From NCBI GenBank assembly GCA_016711825.1, contig JADJSG010000007.1:434001-498000 (forward strand): DNA of 64,000 nt. Direction: 5' to 3'. The notes under the pieces were generated by a model. The model was not told the origin of the DNA and did not search any database. It worked only from the letters and a program-made list of their open reading frames with translations. This document shows positions 54,961-63,791 of this stretch, in pieces. How positions within the stretch are numbered: position 1 is the stretch's first letter; every line of letters begins with the position of its first letter. This DNA comes from Bacteroidota bacterium (lineage in GTDB: Bacteria; Bacteroidota; Bacteroidia; Chitinophagales; Chitinophagaceae). Both the position numbers and the translations under genes were made by a program.

Positions 54961-56979
54961 TTAAGATATATTTTTTTTCATCGCAATCATTATATCTCTC
55001 AGTCGTGCGGCTTCCATAAAATCGAGGTCTTTGGCTGCCTTTTCCATTTGTTTTTTTACTTTTTTTATTTCGTCTTGCCATTCCAGCGACGATTTCATTG
55101 GACTTGCATCTTCGGCTGCCACCATATTGGAATAGGAAGTTTCAATATAAGGTTGTGCATCGGTTGGTGTCTTTACATTCAATACCGCTGTTTGCCCCAT
55201 AATGTCGCCAATCGATTTGATAATGGTTGTAGGTGTTATATGGTGTAAAGTATTGTACTGCACTTGTTTTTCTCTCCGTCTGTTGGTTTCATCAATGGTA
55301 CGTTGCATGCTTTGGGTCATTTTATCAGCATAAAATATTACCAGTCCATTTACATTTCGTGCGGCCCTGCCTGCGGTTTGGGTGAGTGAGCGTTCATCTC
55401 GCAAAAAGCCTTCTTTGTCGGCGTCTAATATAGCAACCAATGACACTTCAGGTAAGTCGAGACCTTCACGCAATAAATTAACACCTATCAGCACATCGAT
55501 AACACCTAAACGCAAATCACGCAGTATCTCTACACGTTCCAGAGCATCTATTTCACTATGAAGATATTTACATTTGATATTAATTTTAAGCAGGTATTTT
55601 GACAATTCTTCCGATAGACGTTTAGTCAGTGTGGTCACCAATACACGACCACCCGCATTGACTCTTTTATCTACTTCTTCTAATAAATCATCTATTTGAT
55701 TGATAGAAGGTCGTACTTCAATGGGGGGGTCTAACAAACCAGTAGGTCTAACTACTTGATCTACATATACACCATCGCATTGTTCCAGTTCGTACCTACC
55801 TGGTGTGGCACTTACATAAATCACTTGATTGAGCATTGACTGAAACTCATTAAAGTTGAGCGGACGATTATCTAATGCAGAGGGTAAGCGAAAACCATAA
55901 TTGACCAAATTGATTTTTCTTGCTCTGTCACCACCGTACATCCCACTGATTTGAGGCAGGGTCACATGGCTTTCATCTACAACAAGTAAAAAATCTTCTG
56001 GAAAATAGTCAATCAGGCAAAATGGGCGTGTACCCGGTTCTCTTCGATCAAGAAAACGTGAATAGTTTTCAATGCCCTTACAATAACCAAGCTCTTGTAT
56101 CATTTCAAGGTCATACAATACTCTTTCTTTGATACGTTGCGCTTCTAAGGGTTGGTTATTTTGTTTGAAATAAGCTTCTTGTGCCAACATTTCATCATGT
56201 ATTTCATGAATGATATTTTTCATTTGGTCTTGTGGTGCCAGATACATGTTTGCTGGGAAAATGGCAGCATCTTCTAATGCTTCTATTTTTTTTCCCGTAG
56301 AAATTTCAAAACGTTGAATATCTTCTATTTCATCTCCAAAAAAGATAAATCGCAAACCAAAATCAGCGTAAGGTAAATTGATATCAACGGTATCGCCTTT
56401 TACCCTAAACATGCCTTTGTCAAATTCGATGGTGGTACGATTGTAAAGTGATTGTACAAGTTTATGTAAAAAAGTGTTTCGAACAATACGTTCCCCTTTT
56501 GATACCCTGATAATACCATTGGCATAGTCAGTAGGATTGCCAATACCATAAATGCAACTTACAGAAGCCACTACAATGATATCTCTTCTTCCTGAAAGGA
56601 GACTTGAAGTTGCACGAAGTCTTAATGTTTCCAGTTCACCATTCACGGCTAAATCTTTTTCAATATAGGTACCACTTGAAGGCATATAAGCTTCGGGTTG
56701 ATAATAATCGTAATACGACACAAAGTACTCAACCGCATTGTCGGGAAAAAACTGTTTAAACTCGCCATAAAGCTGGGCCACCAGGGTTTTGTTATGTGTT
56801 AGCACAAGGGTAGGGCGATTGGTTTGCTGTATCACATTGGCGATTGTAAATGTTTTACCAGAACCCGTAACACCAAGTAGGGTTTGGTATTTTTCGTGCT
56901 TATTGACTCCTTCTACTAATTGTTCAATAGCTTGAGGCTGATCACCTGCGGGTTTGTAGATAGATTGTAGTGAAAACAT
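54961..56979 (-). CDS. uvrB: Excinuclease ABC subunit B
   Basis: The 672-residue damage-verifying helicase-like subunit of nucleotide excision repair. Motif I is 'TLLGVTGSGKTFTIANVI', the beta-hairpin region has 'FVSYYDYYQPEAYMPSS', motif II is 'LLVVDESHVTLPQ', and motifs V/VI are 'VLIGVNLLREGLDLPEVS' and 'LTQTAGRAARN'. The C-terminal UVR domain ('DEIKKVKKQMEKAAKDLDFM') binds UvrC. Length and layout are canonical. It works with the UvrA gene product encoded at 45997-48753. Confidence 0.96.
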   Translation of the reverse strand: MFSLQSIYKPAGDQPQAIEQLVEGVNKHEKYQTLLGVTGSGKTFTIANVIQQTNRPTLVLTHNKTLVAQLYGEFKQFFPDNAVEYFVSYYDYYQPEAYMPSSGTYIEKDLAVNGELETLRLRATSSLLSGRRDIIVVASVSCIYGIGNPTDYANGIIRVSKGERIVRNTFLHKLVQSLYNRTTIEFDKGMFRVKGDTVDINLPYADFGLRFIFFGDEIEDIQRFEISTGKKIEALEDAAIFPANMYLAPQDQMKNIIHEIHDEMLAQEAYFKQNNQPLEAQRIKERVLYDLEMIQELGYCKGIENYSRFLDRREPGTRPFCLIDYFPEDFLLVVDESHVTLPQISGMYGGDRARKINLVNYGFRLPSALDNRPLNFNEFQSMLNQVIYVSATPGRYELEQCDGVYVDQVVRPTGLLDPPIEVRPSINQIDDLLEEVDKRVNAGGRVLVTTLTKRLSEELSKYLLKINIKCKYLHSEIDALERVEILRDLRLGVIDVLIGVNLLREGLDLPEVSLVAILDADKEGFLRDERSLTQTAGRAARNVNGLVIFYADKMTQSMQRTIDETNRRREKQVQYNTLHHITPTTIIKSIGDIMGQTAVLNVKTPTDAQPYIETSYSNMVAAEDASPMKSSLEWQDEIKKVKKQMEKAAKDLDFMEAARLRDIMIAMKKNIS

Positions 56980-57414
56980 AGGTCTTTAGTGCTATTTACG
57001 ATCAATGAATGAGATAATATTCAATAAAAAAGGGTTTATGAAATTGCTTTTTGTTGAAACTTTCAATAGGGCATAAATCATAGGGTAAAAATAACATTTA
57101 TTTGCTATAAAGTGCATCTGGGATTGAAGGAACTTCTATGTCTTTTCTCAATTAAATAAACACAATACAGCTTTTAGCCTATTGCCAAAAAACATAAAGA
57201 TGCTTATTATCATTGAATAATAGCTCTTTCTATTTGAACTTTTTTTTAATAGTTCGATGATATTATACAATTGGAATTTTAGTCAACTTTTGTAATTTTG
57301 TTATTTGGTGCTCAGTAAATCTCAGCAAATCAAATAGCAATATAAGGAAGTAGCATCGTAAAAATTAATGTATGTACTAGTGATATGGAATCGGTTAATC
57401 ATTGAAACTTGACT
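56980..57414. other. 435-bp intergenic region between uvrB and arr
   Basis: Very AT-rich with no gene. A possible -7 box for arr, TAATTTTG, lies at 57293-57300. Nothing else is seen. Confidence 0.5.
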
Positions 57415-57867
57415 ATGGAACAAATCAAGAAAATAGAACATATAATCAATTCACAAAATGCAAGCCCGTTTGCACAGACTTATTTTCACGGGACTAAAGC
57501 AGACTTAAATGTTGGTGATTTGATTGAGGTTGGCTACAATTCTAATTTTGGTCAAAAGAATCAGGCTAAATATATTTTTTTAACGGCTACTTTAGACGCT
57601 GCCATTTGGGGTGCCGAACTTTCGATGGGAACTGGTCGGGAAAGAATTTACTTAGTGGAACCTCTGGGAGAAATAGAAGATGACCCAGATTTGACGGACA
57701 AAAAGTATCCTGGAAATCCCACTAAATCTTATCGTTCAACAAAACCATTTAAAATAGTTGGGGAAGTGATCCATTGGCTGGGACACCCAACAGAACAAAT
57801 TAACATGATGAAACAACACCTTGAGCATTTAAATGAACAAGGTATTCATTCATTAAACGATGAATAG
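57415..57867 (+). CDS. arr: Rifampin ADP-ribosyltransferase
   Basis: 150 residues from ATG 57415 (MEQIKKIEHI). The Arr family transfers ADP-ribose from NAD+ to the ansa-chain hydroxyl of rifamycins and inactivates them. The family blocks are all here: 'YFHGTKADLNVGDLIEVGYN' with the catalytic-site His, 'AKYIFLTATLDAAIWGAEL' with the conserved Tyr, and 'PLGEIEDDPDLTDKKYPGNP' with the conserved Asp. Sequence is intact and of normal length. Chromosomal arr genes are widespread in environmental bacteria, so it may be ancestral. It heads an accessory stretch of small genes. Confidence 0.93.
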   Translation: MEQIKKIEHIINSQNASPFAQTYFHGTKADLNVGDLIEVGYNSNFGQKNQAKYIFLTATLDAAIWGAELSMGTGRERIYLVEPLGEIEDDPDLTDKKYPGNPTKSYRSTKPFKIVGEVIHWLGHPTEQINMMKQHLEHLNEQGIHSLNDE

Positions 57868-57953
57868 ATGCTTGACTTTTATATAATGATGGATTATAAT
57901 TACACAACTAAAAAAACCTTCACTCATTAAGAAATAAATTTAAATAATTGAAA

Positions 57954-58322
57954 ATGGAGATAAGCACTGAACATCATGAAAGAATAGCAAAGTTGACTTT
58001 TGCTTCTGTGTATCCTCACTATGTTGCCAAAGTGGAAAAAAAAGGCAGGTCAAAAGAAGCATTACATCAAGTAATTGAATGGCTGACTGGTTTTGATGCC
58101 AAAAAAATACAAGAACTGATCGATGAGAAAGTTAGCTTTAAGGAATTTTTTTAGCAAGCAAATTTAAACGCAAACGCTGTCCTGATAAAAGGTGTGATCT
58201 GTGGTTATCGGATTGAAGAAATTGAAAATCCACTCACTAAACAAGTTAGGTATCTTGATAAATTGGTGGATGAATTAGCCAAAGGAAAAGAGATGGAGAA
58301 AATATTAAGGAAAGCATCATAA
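57954..58322 (+). pseudogene. DUF2200 family gene with in-frame TAG
   Basis: The first 66 codons ('HHERIAKLTFASVYPHYVAK', 'EALHQVIEWLTGFDAKKIQE', 'KVSFKEFF') are the N-terminal half of a DUF2200 protein. A TAG at 58152-58154 follows. Reading straight on in the same frame gives the rest of the family sequence ('QANLNANAVLIKGVICGYRI', 'EEIENPLTKQVRYLDKLVDE', 'LAKGKEMEKIL') to a TAA at 58320-58322, 123 codons in all. This is a nonsense substitution, since homologues have a sense codon (often Glu) there. DUF2200 function is unknown. Confidence 0.85.
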
Positions 58323-58577
58323 ATAGGAATGATATAGAAAAAAAATAATGCAACTTACTGCAATGTTTAGCATAGAAAAAGATCAACTTTTAAAATAAAT
58401 AACCTGAATTGTCTTTTATGTTAACGCCTAACCCTAAAACAATCTATAGATAACAGAGGAAACACTAACTAGATTACATTGCTGTCAGACATCTTTTTTT
58501 GAGAATCAAATAAAATTGTATTTAGTTGTTTTAAAATTTATTTTAATTAATAAATTTACTTCAAATTTTTCAACATA

Positions 58578-59585
58578 ATGCATTCAGGTAAAGCTTATAA
58601 ATTTTCGGAATTTTTAATTTGGACAAGAAGAAACATATACAAAACACTTATTATTAGCATTTTTCCAGTGGTTTTGTATCAAATTGTCGGGTTGAAATGG
58701 TTGGCAATTCCCTGGACAGTTGTGGCTTTATTAGGTACTGCAACTGCTTTTCTTGTTGGGTTTAAAAATACCCAAACCTATAACAGAACATGGGAAGCAA
58801 GACAAATCTGGGGAGCCATCTTAAATAGCAGTCGTTTTTTTGGTACTATGAGTCGAGATTTTATAAATAATCCTGGCATCACCAAAGAATTGGTTTATCG
58901 TCATTTTGCCTGGCTTACTGCGTTGCGTTATGCGATGAGGGATAGCAGAGTCTGGGAAACTTCTGGCAATGCATATAATGAGGAGTATAAGGAATATTAT
59001 ATCATACCAGAAAAGGAAACACCTTTAGAAACGGAGTTGGAAAAATATTTATCAGCAGCTGAATTAAAATATATTTTAACAACAAAAAATAAAGCAACCC
59101 AAATCATGAGTTTGCAATCAAAAACAATAAAGGGGCTCTTTGCAAACAAAGAAATAGACAGTAATCAGTATGTAGAAATGCAACGAATGGTAAAAGATTT
59201 TTACGATCAACAAGGCAAAAGCGAACGTATTAAAAACTTTCCCTATCCGCGTCAATTTGCAACCATCAATTCATTTTTTATAAAATTATTTTGTATTCTG
59301 CTCCCCTTTGGAATGCTCAAAGAATTTGACAAAATCAATGAAACGATGAATGGTTTGATGAAAGGAAATATGGTATGATTGGTCATTCCATTTAGTGTTT
59401 TAATTTCATGGGTTTATACCTCTTTAGAACAAGTAGGTGAGAGTACAGAAAACCCTTTTGAAGGCAGTGCAAATGATGTGCCTATATCACAAATGAGTAG
59501 AACTATAGAAATAGATATGAGAGAAATGTTGGGTGAAACTGATTTGCCACCAGCTTTACAACCTAAAAATAATATCATACTTTAA
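58578..59585 (+). pseudogene. Bestrophin-family (UPF0187) anion channel gene with in-frame TGA
   Basis: Bacterial bestrophin-like proteins are pentameric anion channels; some bestrophins conduct bicarbonate. The first 266 codons start 'MHSGKAYKFSEFLIWTRRNI' and include the membrane segments, 'FLVGFKNTQTYNRTWEARQI' and 'SFFIKLFCILLPFGMLKEFD'. A TGA at 59376-59378 then interrupts the frame. The same frame continues with the family C-terminus ('VIPFSVLISWVYTSLEQVGE', 'STENPFEGSANDVPISQMSR', 'TIEIDMREMLGE') to 59585. Homologues have Trp at that point (GTA TGG), so one G-to-A change explains the stop. The whole gene would be 336 codons. The LCIB-like gene follows after 10 nt. Confidence 0.86.
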
Positions 59586-59595
59586 ACTTTAAAAA

Positions 59596-60342
59596 ATGAA
59601 AAAAAGAGAAAAATTAGACCTTATACATAAATGGTATCCAAAGGCCATCACGACGATCGACAGCGTCAATAAAATCATCGACTTTGTTGAAACTGAATTG
59701 GATATAGAACCCAAGCAAGTAATGCTCGCAGATAGTGTTTGTAGTGATGATGTAAATAGTATTCAATATCCTGCAAGAACCCAGGAATTTTTAGGGCCTT
59801 TTAAAATGGGTGGTTTAGACGGTTTTCCTTTTACTGGACTTACAGGCATTGGAGCATTTGCCAGCCATGTGCCTGACGAAGGTGCCGTTTTTATTTATTA
59901 TGGTCCACATATTGGGATTACAAAAAATGGAACCATAGGCGAAATACATCGTTTTGGTCAAAGCAGAAATAGTGGCTGTTGTGGTGCTGCAAAAGGTGCA
60001 TTGGGGAAGTTGACAAATAATCAAATCATAGCTGGTAATGTCACAGACTTAGACTATCAAATGAATATCATTGAACAAATTTTACTCAATGAAAAGGCCA
60101 GGATTTTGAATGCCAAAACACCCTTATATGAAGCAACAGAGGTCATGTATGAATCTATTGATATTCGCATCAATGAATTAGTAGATAAAACAAATTATAA
60201 TTGTAAATATGTAATTCTTGTTGGTGCAATCCTAATCAATAGTGACAGCGATATGGGGTCTTTTACAGAAGTTAGACGATTTGATGTCATTGATTTGGCA
60301 TCAAATGCCAGAAAAAGCCACCTTGACTATATGACTTCTTAG
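59596..60342 (+). CDS. LCIB-like carbonic anhydrase (beta-CA-related, 'theta' type)
   Basis: 248 residues. The central part matches the LCIB/limiting-CO2-inducible protein family. It has 'VCSDDVNSIQ' with C49 and D51, R61 in 'PARTQE', 'MGGLDGFPFTGLTGIGAFAS', 'HVPDEGAVFIYYGPHIGIT' with H105, and 'HRFGQSRNSGCCGAAKGALG' with C128/C129. In LCIB structures, zinc is held by Cys-His-Cys with an Asp-Arg dyad, and these residues can be placed here. Some LCIB members hydrate CO2; others appear inactive. The gene is 10 nt downstream of the bestrophin-like gene, in one transcript. In green algae LCIB works with bestrophin-like channels in inorganic-carbon capture. Assignment is from motif recall. Confidence 0.75.
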   Translation: MKKREKLDLIHKWYPKAITTIDSVNKIIDFVETELDIEPKQVMLADSVCSDDVNSIQYPARTQEFLGPFKMGGLDGFPFTGLTGIGAFASHVPDEGAVFIYYGPHIGITKNGTIGEIHRFGQSRNSGCCGAAKGALGKLTNNQIIAGNVTDLDYQMNIIEQILLNEKARILNAKTPLYEATEVMYESIDIRINELVDKTNYNCKYVILVGAILINSDSDMGSFTEVRRFDVIDLASNARKSHLDYMTS

Positions 60343-60820
60343 CAAGTATTGCTTTGACCCTTTAAATGCGCGCAAGGAGTATATATTCTTTTCATCCTAT
60401 TCAATGTTTCAATATAAAACTACTTGCCATATTAATTATTACAACTTAATCTTTATGCTATATAATGCTATATAAAATGGATTACCCACAACACTTTACA
60501 GTACATACACTTATAATGAGCAAACTGTATTAAAACTAAGCCCTTAGTATTCAGATTACTTATTCAATACATTGGGTATAATTTGCATAAACCCTGCTGA
60601 TTTATACTATTGAATTTTAATCCATTTTAAACTTAAAATGGAAATTGGGATATTCAAACTGTATTTCTATATTTGTGATAAAGCAGGAAAATTTATTTGG
60701 AGAGCGTTCATCAACACAATTAAATTTCAAAAAATACTTTAAATATTCTTGAACGACTTTCTATTATAAAGACAATATCAATACCTCAAATAATTCGTAA
60801 GATTAAAAATAAAAATTCTA
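60343..60820. other. 478-bp intergenic region
   Basis: Contains dispersed repeat copy 6 (60479-60581) and otherwise AT-rich sequence without genes. Confidence 0.5.
60479..60581 (-). repeat. Dispersed intergenic repeat, copy 6
   Basis: On the minus strand it begins TTATACCCAATGTATTGAAT and ends GTTGTGGGTAATCC, closest to copy 2. Confidence 0.6.
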
Positions 60821-61309
60821 ATGACAAGAAGCATCAACATGGCAAACCGGATAAGAGAAGTTTTATTGTCTGGTCATTGGATTGCGAATACGAACATGCA
60901 AGAGCAAATTCGAAGTGTTGACTGGCAGCAAGCGACTTTTAAAGTAGATACCCTAAATACAATTGCAGCATTGACTTATCATTTAAATTATTATTTAGCT
61001 GGGCTCATCAAAGCTTTTGAAAACGGGAAACTTGAAATAAGTGACAAGTATAGTTTTGATCTTCCAAAAATTGATTCTGCTTATGATTGGGATACATTAG
61101 TAACTAGCTTTCTGCAAAACTCAGAAATGTTTGCCGAAAGAATAGAACAGATGCAGGATGATATGTTTGACAAACCCTTTATAGATGCTAAGTATGGTAC
61201 TGTTTTAAGAAATATAGAAGGGGTTATTGAACATAGTTATTACCATTTAGGTCAAATTACTTTAATCAAGAAAATGATTTTACTGCATAATAAAAAAGGG
61301 GATGCTTAA
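60821..61309 (+). CDS. DinB-like (DUF1572/DfsB) protein
   Basis: 162 residues with the DinB four-helix pattern. A His in 'IAALTYHLNYYLAGLIKAF' and a C-terminal 'VIEHSYYHLGQITLIKKMIL' supply the usual three metal-binding histidines. Members are metal-dependent thiol-transferase-like or stress proteins of poorly known function. The start may be 60821 or the second ATG at 60839. Confidence 0.78.
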   Translation: MTRSINMANRIREVLLSGHWIANTNMQEQIRSVDWQQATFKVDTLNTIAALTYHLNYYLAGLIKAFENGKLEISDKYSFDLPKIDSAYDWDTLVTSFLQNSEMFAERIEQMQDDMFDKPFIDAKYGTVLRNIEGVIEHSYYHLGQITLIKKMILLHNKKGDA

Positions 61310-61370
61310 AATAGGCATGCTAATAGATAACGCAGTAAATAATTAAAAACGATGTAAATAATATTACAAT

Positions 61371-61943
61371 ATGAGAAAATTAATTTTTTTTATGCATACT
61401 TCACTTGACGGTTTTGTAGCAGGACTGAAAGGTGAAATGGATTGGATACATTTTAATGATGATATGTTTGACTTTGTTGCCACAATGACTGAACAAGCCG
61501 ATACTGCACTATATGGACGTGTTACGTTTGACATGATGCAACATTATTGGCCAACTGCTGGCAATAAACCCAATGCGACCAAACACGACAAAGAACATTC
61601 GGAATGGTACAACAAAGTTTCGAAAGTGGTATTGTCAAAATCAATCCATGAAAATGGACTGGAAAATACCCAGGTAATTAGCGATAATCTTGCTGAAAAT
61701 ATCCTTAAAATCAAACAACAAGAAGGCAAAAATATTTTGATATTTGGTAGCCCATCTGCTTCTCATTCTTTATTGAGTCTTGACCTCATAGACGAGTTTT
61801 GGATATTTGTAAATCCAGTTTTACTTGGCGAAGGAATTCCATTATTTAAGGAAGTGAAAGAAAAGACACCACTGAATCTTCTTGAAACAAAAACATTTAC
61901 TTGTGGTGTTATTGCGCTTCATTATGAAAGAAAACGTCATTAA
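61371..61943 (+). CDS. RibD C-terminal/dihydrofolate reductase-like protein
   Basis: 190 residues with 'RKLIFFMHTSLDGFVAGLKG' at the N-terminus (the DHFR/RibD start 'S.DG'), 'ADTALYGRVTFDMM' and 'ILIFGSPSASHSLLSLDLID', followed by 'FVNPVLLGEGIPLFKEV'. This is the NADPH-binding RibD_C fold; these stand-alone members are probably reductases of unknown substrate, not folate or riboflavin enzymes. It lies in a run of similar small enzymes. Confidence 0.83.
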   Translation: MRKLIFFMHTSLDGFVAGLKGEMDWIHFNDDMFDFVATMTEQADTALYGRVTFDMMQHYWPTAGNKPNATKHDKEHSEWYNKVSKVVLSKSIHENGLENTQVISDNLAENILKIKQQEGKNILIFGSPSASHSLLSLDLIDEFWIFVNPVLLGEGIPLFKEVKEKTPLNLLETKTFTCGVIALHYERKRH

Positions 61944-62047
61944 TATTAAAGAACAAAGCAGATACTTTTTTTTACATTTGTATTGAAGTATTTGGTTTTT
62001 ATACATTTAAAGACTTATTCAAAATCCCTTTATATTTAATTTCAAAA

Positions 62048-62500
62048 ATGGCAACGAATAAAATTACACCCGCCCTATGGTTTCAAACTGATGAAGGAAA
62101 AATGATTCATGTATCAGCTTACTACAAAGGAATTTTTAATGATAATATTGAAATTGGCGATACTATGGTATTAGGCGAAACACCCAGTGGACATACCGAA
62201 ATGTGCCATATCAAATTGTTTAGTCAACCCTATATGATCATGAGTACTGAAAAAGAACATCATCAGTTTAATGATTCATTTGCTCTTATCATTCATTGTG
62301 AAAACCAGCAAGAAATTGATAAATATTGGCATTATTTTACCCAAGAGGGTAAGGAATCTATGTGTGGTTGGTGTATTGATAAGTTTGGGTTGAGATGGCA
62401 AGTAATACCGAAACATTTGGGAGAACTCATGAAGCTGCCCAATGCAAACATGGTGATGATGAAACAGACCAAAATTATTATTGCAGATTATCTCCAATAA
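62048..62500 (+). CDS. PhnB-like VOC superfamily protein
   Basis: 150 residues with the PhnB/3-demethylubiquinone-methylase-like pattern: 'ITPALWFQTDEGKMIHVSAY', 'HIKLFSQPYMIMSTEKEHH', 'CGWCIDKFGLRWQVIPKHLG'. These glyoxalase-fold proteins bind metals or small ligands. The substrate is unknown. It pairs with a second VOC gene 73 nt downstream. Confidence 0.82.
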   Translation: MATNKITPALWFQTDEGKMIHVSAYYKGIFNDNIEIGDTMVLGETPSGHTEMCHIKLFSQPYMIMSTEKEHHQFNDSFALIIHCENQQEIDKYWHYFTQEGKESMCGWCIDKFGLRWQVIPKHLGELMKLPNANMVMMKQTKIIIADYLQ

Positions 62501-62573
62501 AACATCAATCCATTTAAAAATATACAGTTAAATCATTTTTTATACAACCTTAATACTTTAAAAATACAATCAG

Positions 62574-62999
62574 ATGGCACTAATCAATCCCCATATTAAC
62601 TTCAATGGTAATGCAGAAGAAGCATTTACATTTTATAAATCTGTTTTTGGAGGAACGTTTTCAAAATTGATTCGTTTAAAAGACTTAGCGAGTCCTGAAT
62701 TCCCAGTTTCTGAAATTGATGCAAATAAAATACTGCTAATCGCTTTGCCGATAGGCACAAACACTTTAATGGCAAATGATATACCTGAATCAATGGGGCA
62801 AGTAAACACCAATGAAAACCGATCTAAAATATCGGTAAAGGCCGAAAGTCGAGAAGAAGCAGATAAATTATTCTTCGGATTGTCTGCTGGTGGTGTGGTA
62901 GAAATGCCCATTGAAGACAGTCCTTGGGGGACTTATTTTGGGATGTTTAGAGATAAGTATGGTATTGAATGGATGATTGACTTTAATCCAAATGAATAG
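62574..62999 (+). CDS. PhnB-like VOC/glyoxalase family protein
   Basis: 141 residues. 'INPHINFNGNAEEAFTFYKS' is the canonical VOC PhnB start ('NPYLxFxGNAEEAxxFY'), followed by 'GTNTLMANDIPESMG' and 'PWGTYFGMFRDKYGIEWMID' with the closing Glu metal ligand. The role is unknown; homologues are often beside DinB-like and DHFR-like genes, as here. Confidence 0.85.
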   Translation: MALINPHINFNGNAEEAFTFYKSVFGGTFSKLIRLKDLASPEFPVSEIDANKILLIALPIGTNTLMANDIPESMGQVNTNENRSKISVKAESREEADKLFFGLSAGGVVEMPIEDSPWGTYFGMFRDKYGIEWMIDFNPNE

Positions 63000-63143
63000 C
63001 TTTGAAAAAGTATGAAATTCAAAATGAATGATGAATGTTAAGGTAAATACAAATTCCTGGGTTTAGTTTAATTTATGCCTTTTTTACCAAATCAGAAAGG
63101 TCACCTTTTTGCAGTTTAAGGTACTAATTTTTAAAAAAAATCT

Positions 63144-63791
63144 ATGAAACGCCACAACATTTTTATCATTTTCATTGTTTTATTTCTGCTCCAAAGTTGC
63201 GAACCAGCCGCCACATTTGATCAACCTCAACCGGTGAATCAGAAATCACTCACATCCTTTCCTGCATTTTTACAAGGGATTTATTTAGATTCAAATAATG
63301 CTTCCAAAATAATCATTTCAGATGAAATGATCACACGCCAATATGATTTTGAATATATGGAACACAAGGACAGTCTTGCCTCGTTTTACAAAATAGTAAA
63401 TGATACATTAATGAATATGAAAGATAGCTCCAGGGAAATAATATTGTTGATGGGGGATTCTATTTGTCATCATTATGTTGGCATTGATACCTTGTTTAGT
63501 ATATCAGCTGATAATATTCTTAAAAAATATAAAGGATATTACTTCTTGAATTTTCGATATCATGGGAATGCATGGGAAGTAAAAAAGTTAGCCCTTCAAA
63601 AAGGTATATTGACAATGGGAAATATATCAATTGAAGAAGATGTAAATAAATTGAAAGAAATTACGGAAACACTTGAAGATACTATATCTACACAATTTTC
63701 ATTATCAAAAAGACAGTTTAAAAAGTTTGTCAAACAAGAGGGTTTTTCCGAACAGGAGACGTTTGTTAGGATAAGGGAAAATGGCCAATAA
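63144..63791 (+). CDS. Hypothetical lipoprotein
   Basis: 215 residues. 'MKRHNIFIIFIVLFLLQSC' is a lipoprotein signal with Cys at 19. The mature part is rich in Lys, Asp and Ser with alternating strands and helices ('YYFLNFRYHGNAWEVKKLAL'). The end is a charged helix ('KLKEITETLEDTISTQFSLS', 'KRQFKKFVKQEGFSEQETF'). I recognise no family. It lies at the right end of the accessory stretch. Confidence 0.6.
   Translation: MKRHNIFIIFIVLFLLQSCEPAATFDQPQPVNQKSLTSFPAFLQGIYLDSNNASKIIISDEMITRQYDFEYMEHKDSLASFYKIVNDTLMNMKDSSREIILLMGDSICHHYVGIDTLFSISADNILKKYKGYYFLNFRYHGNAWEVKKLALQKGILTMGNISIEEDVNKLKEITETLEDTISTQFSLSKRQFKKFVKQEGFSEQETFVRIRENGQ

Noticed and set aside
54812..55081. Minus-strand open frame overlapping the uvrB end, with plausible-looking sequence downstream of the uvrB stop
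   Set aside because: Most of it lies within uvrB in another frame, there is no start codon between 54960 and the ordered part, and no family pattern is seen. A tiny unannotated gene cannot be excluded.
58578..59585. Reassignment of TGA to tryptophan
   Set aside because: TGA ends the GT9, MATE, RsmF-like and DUF1311 genes normally, and a neighbouring gene has an in-frame TAG instead, so isolated mutation or error is simpler.
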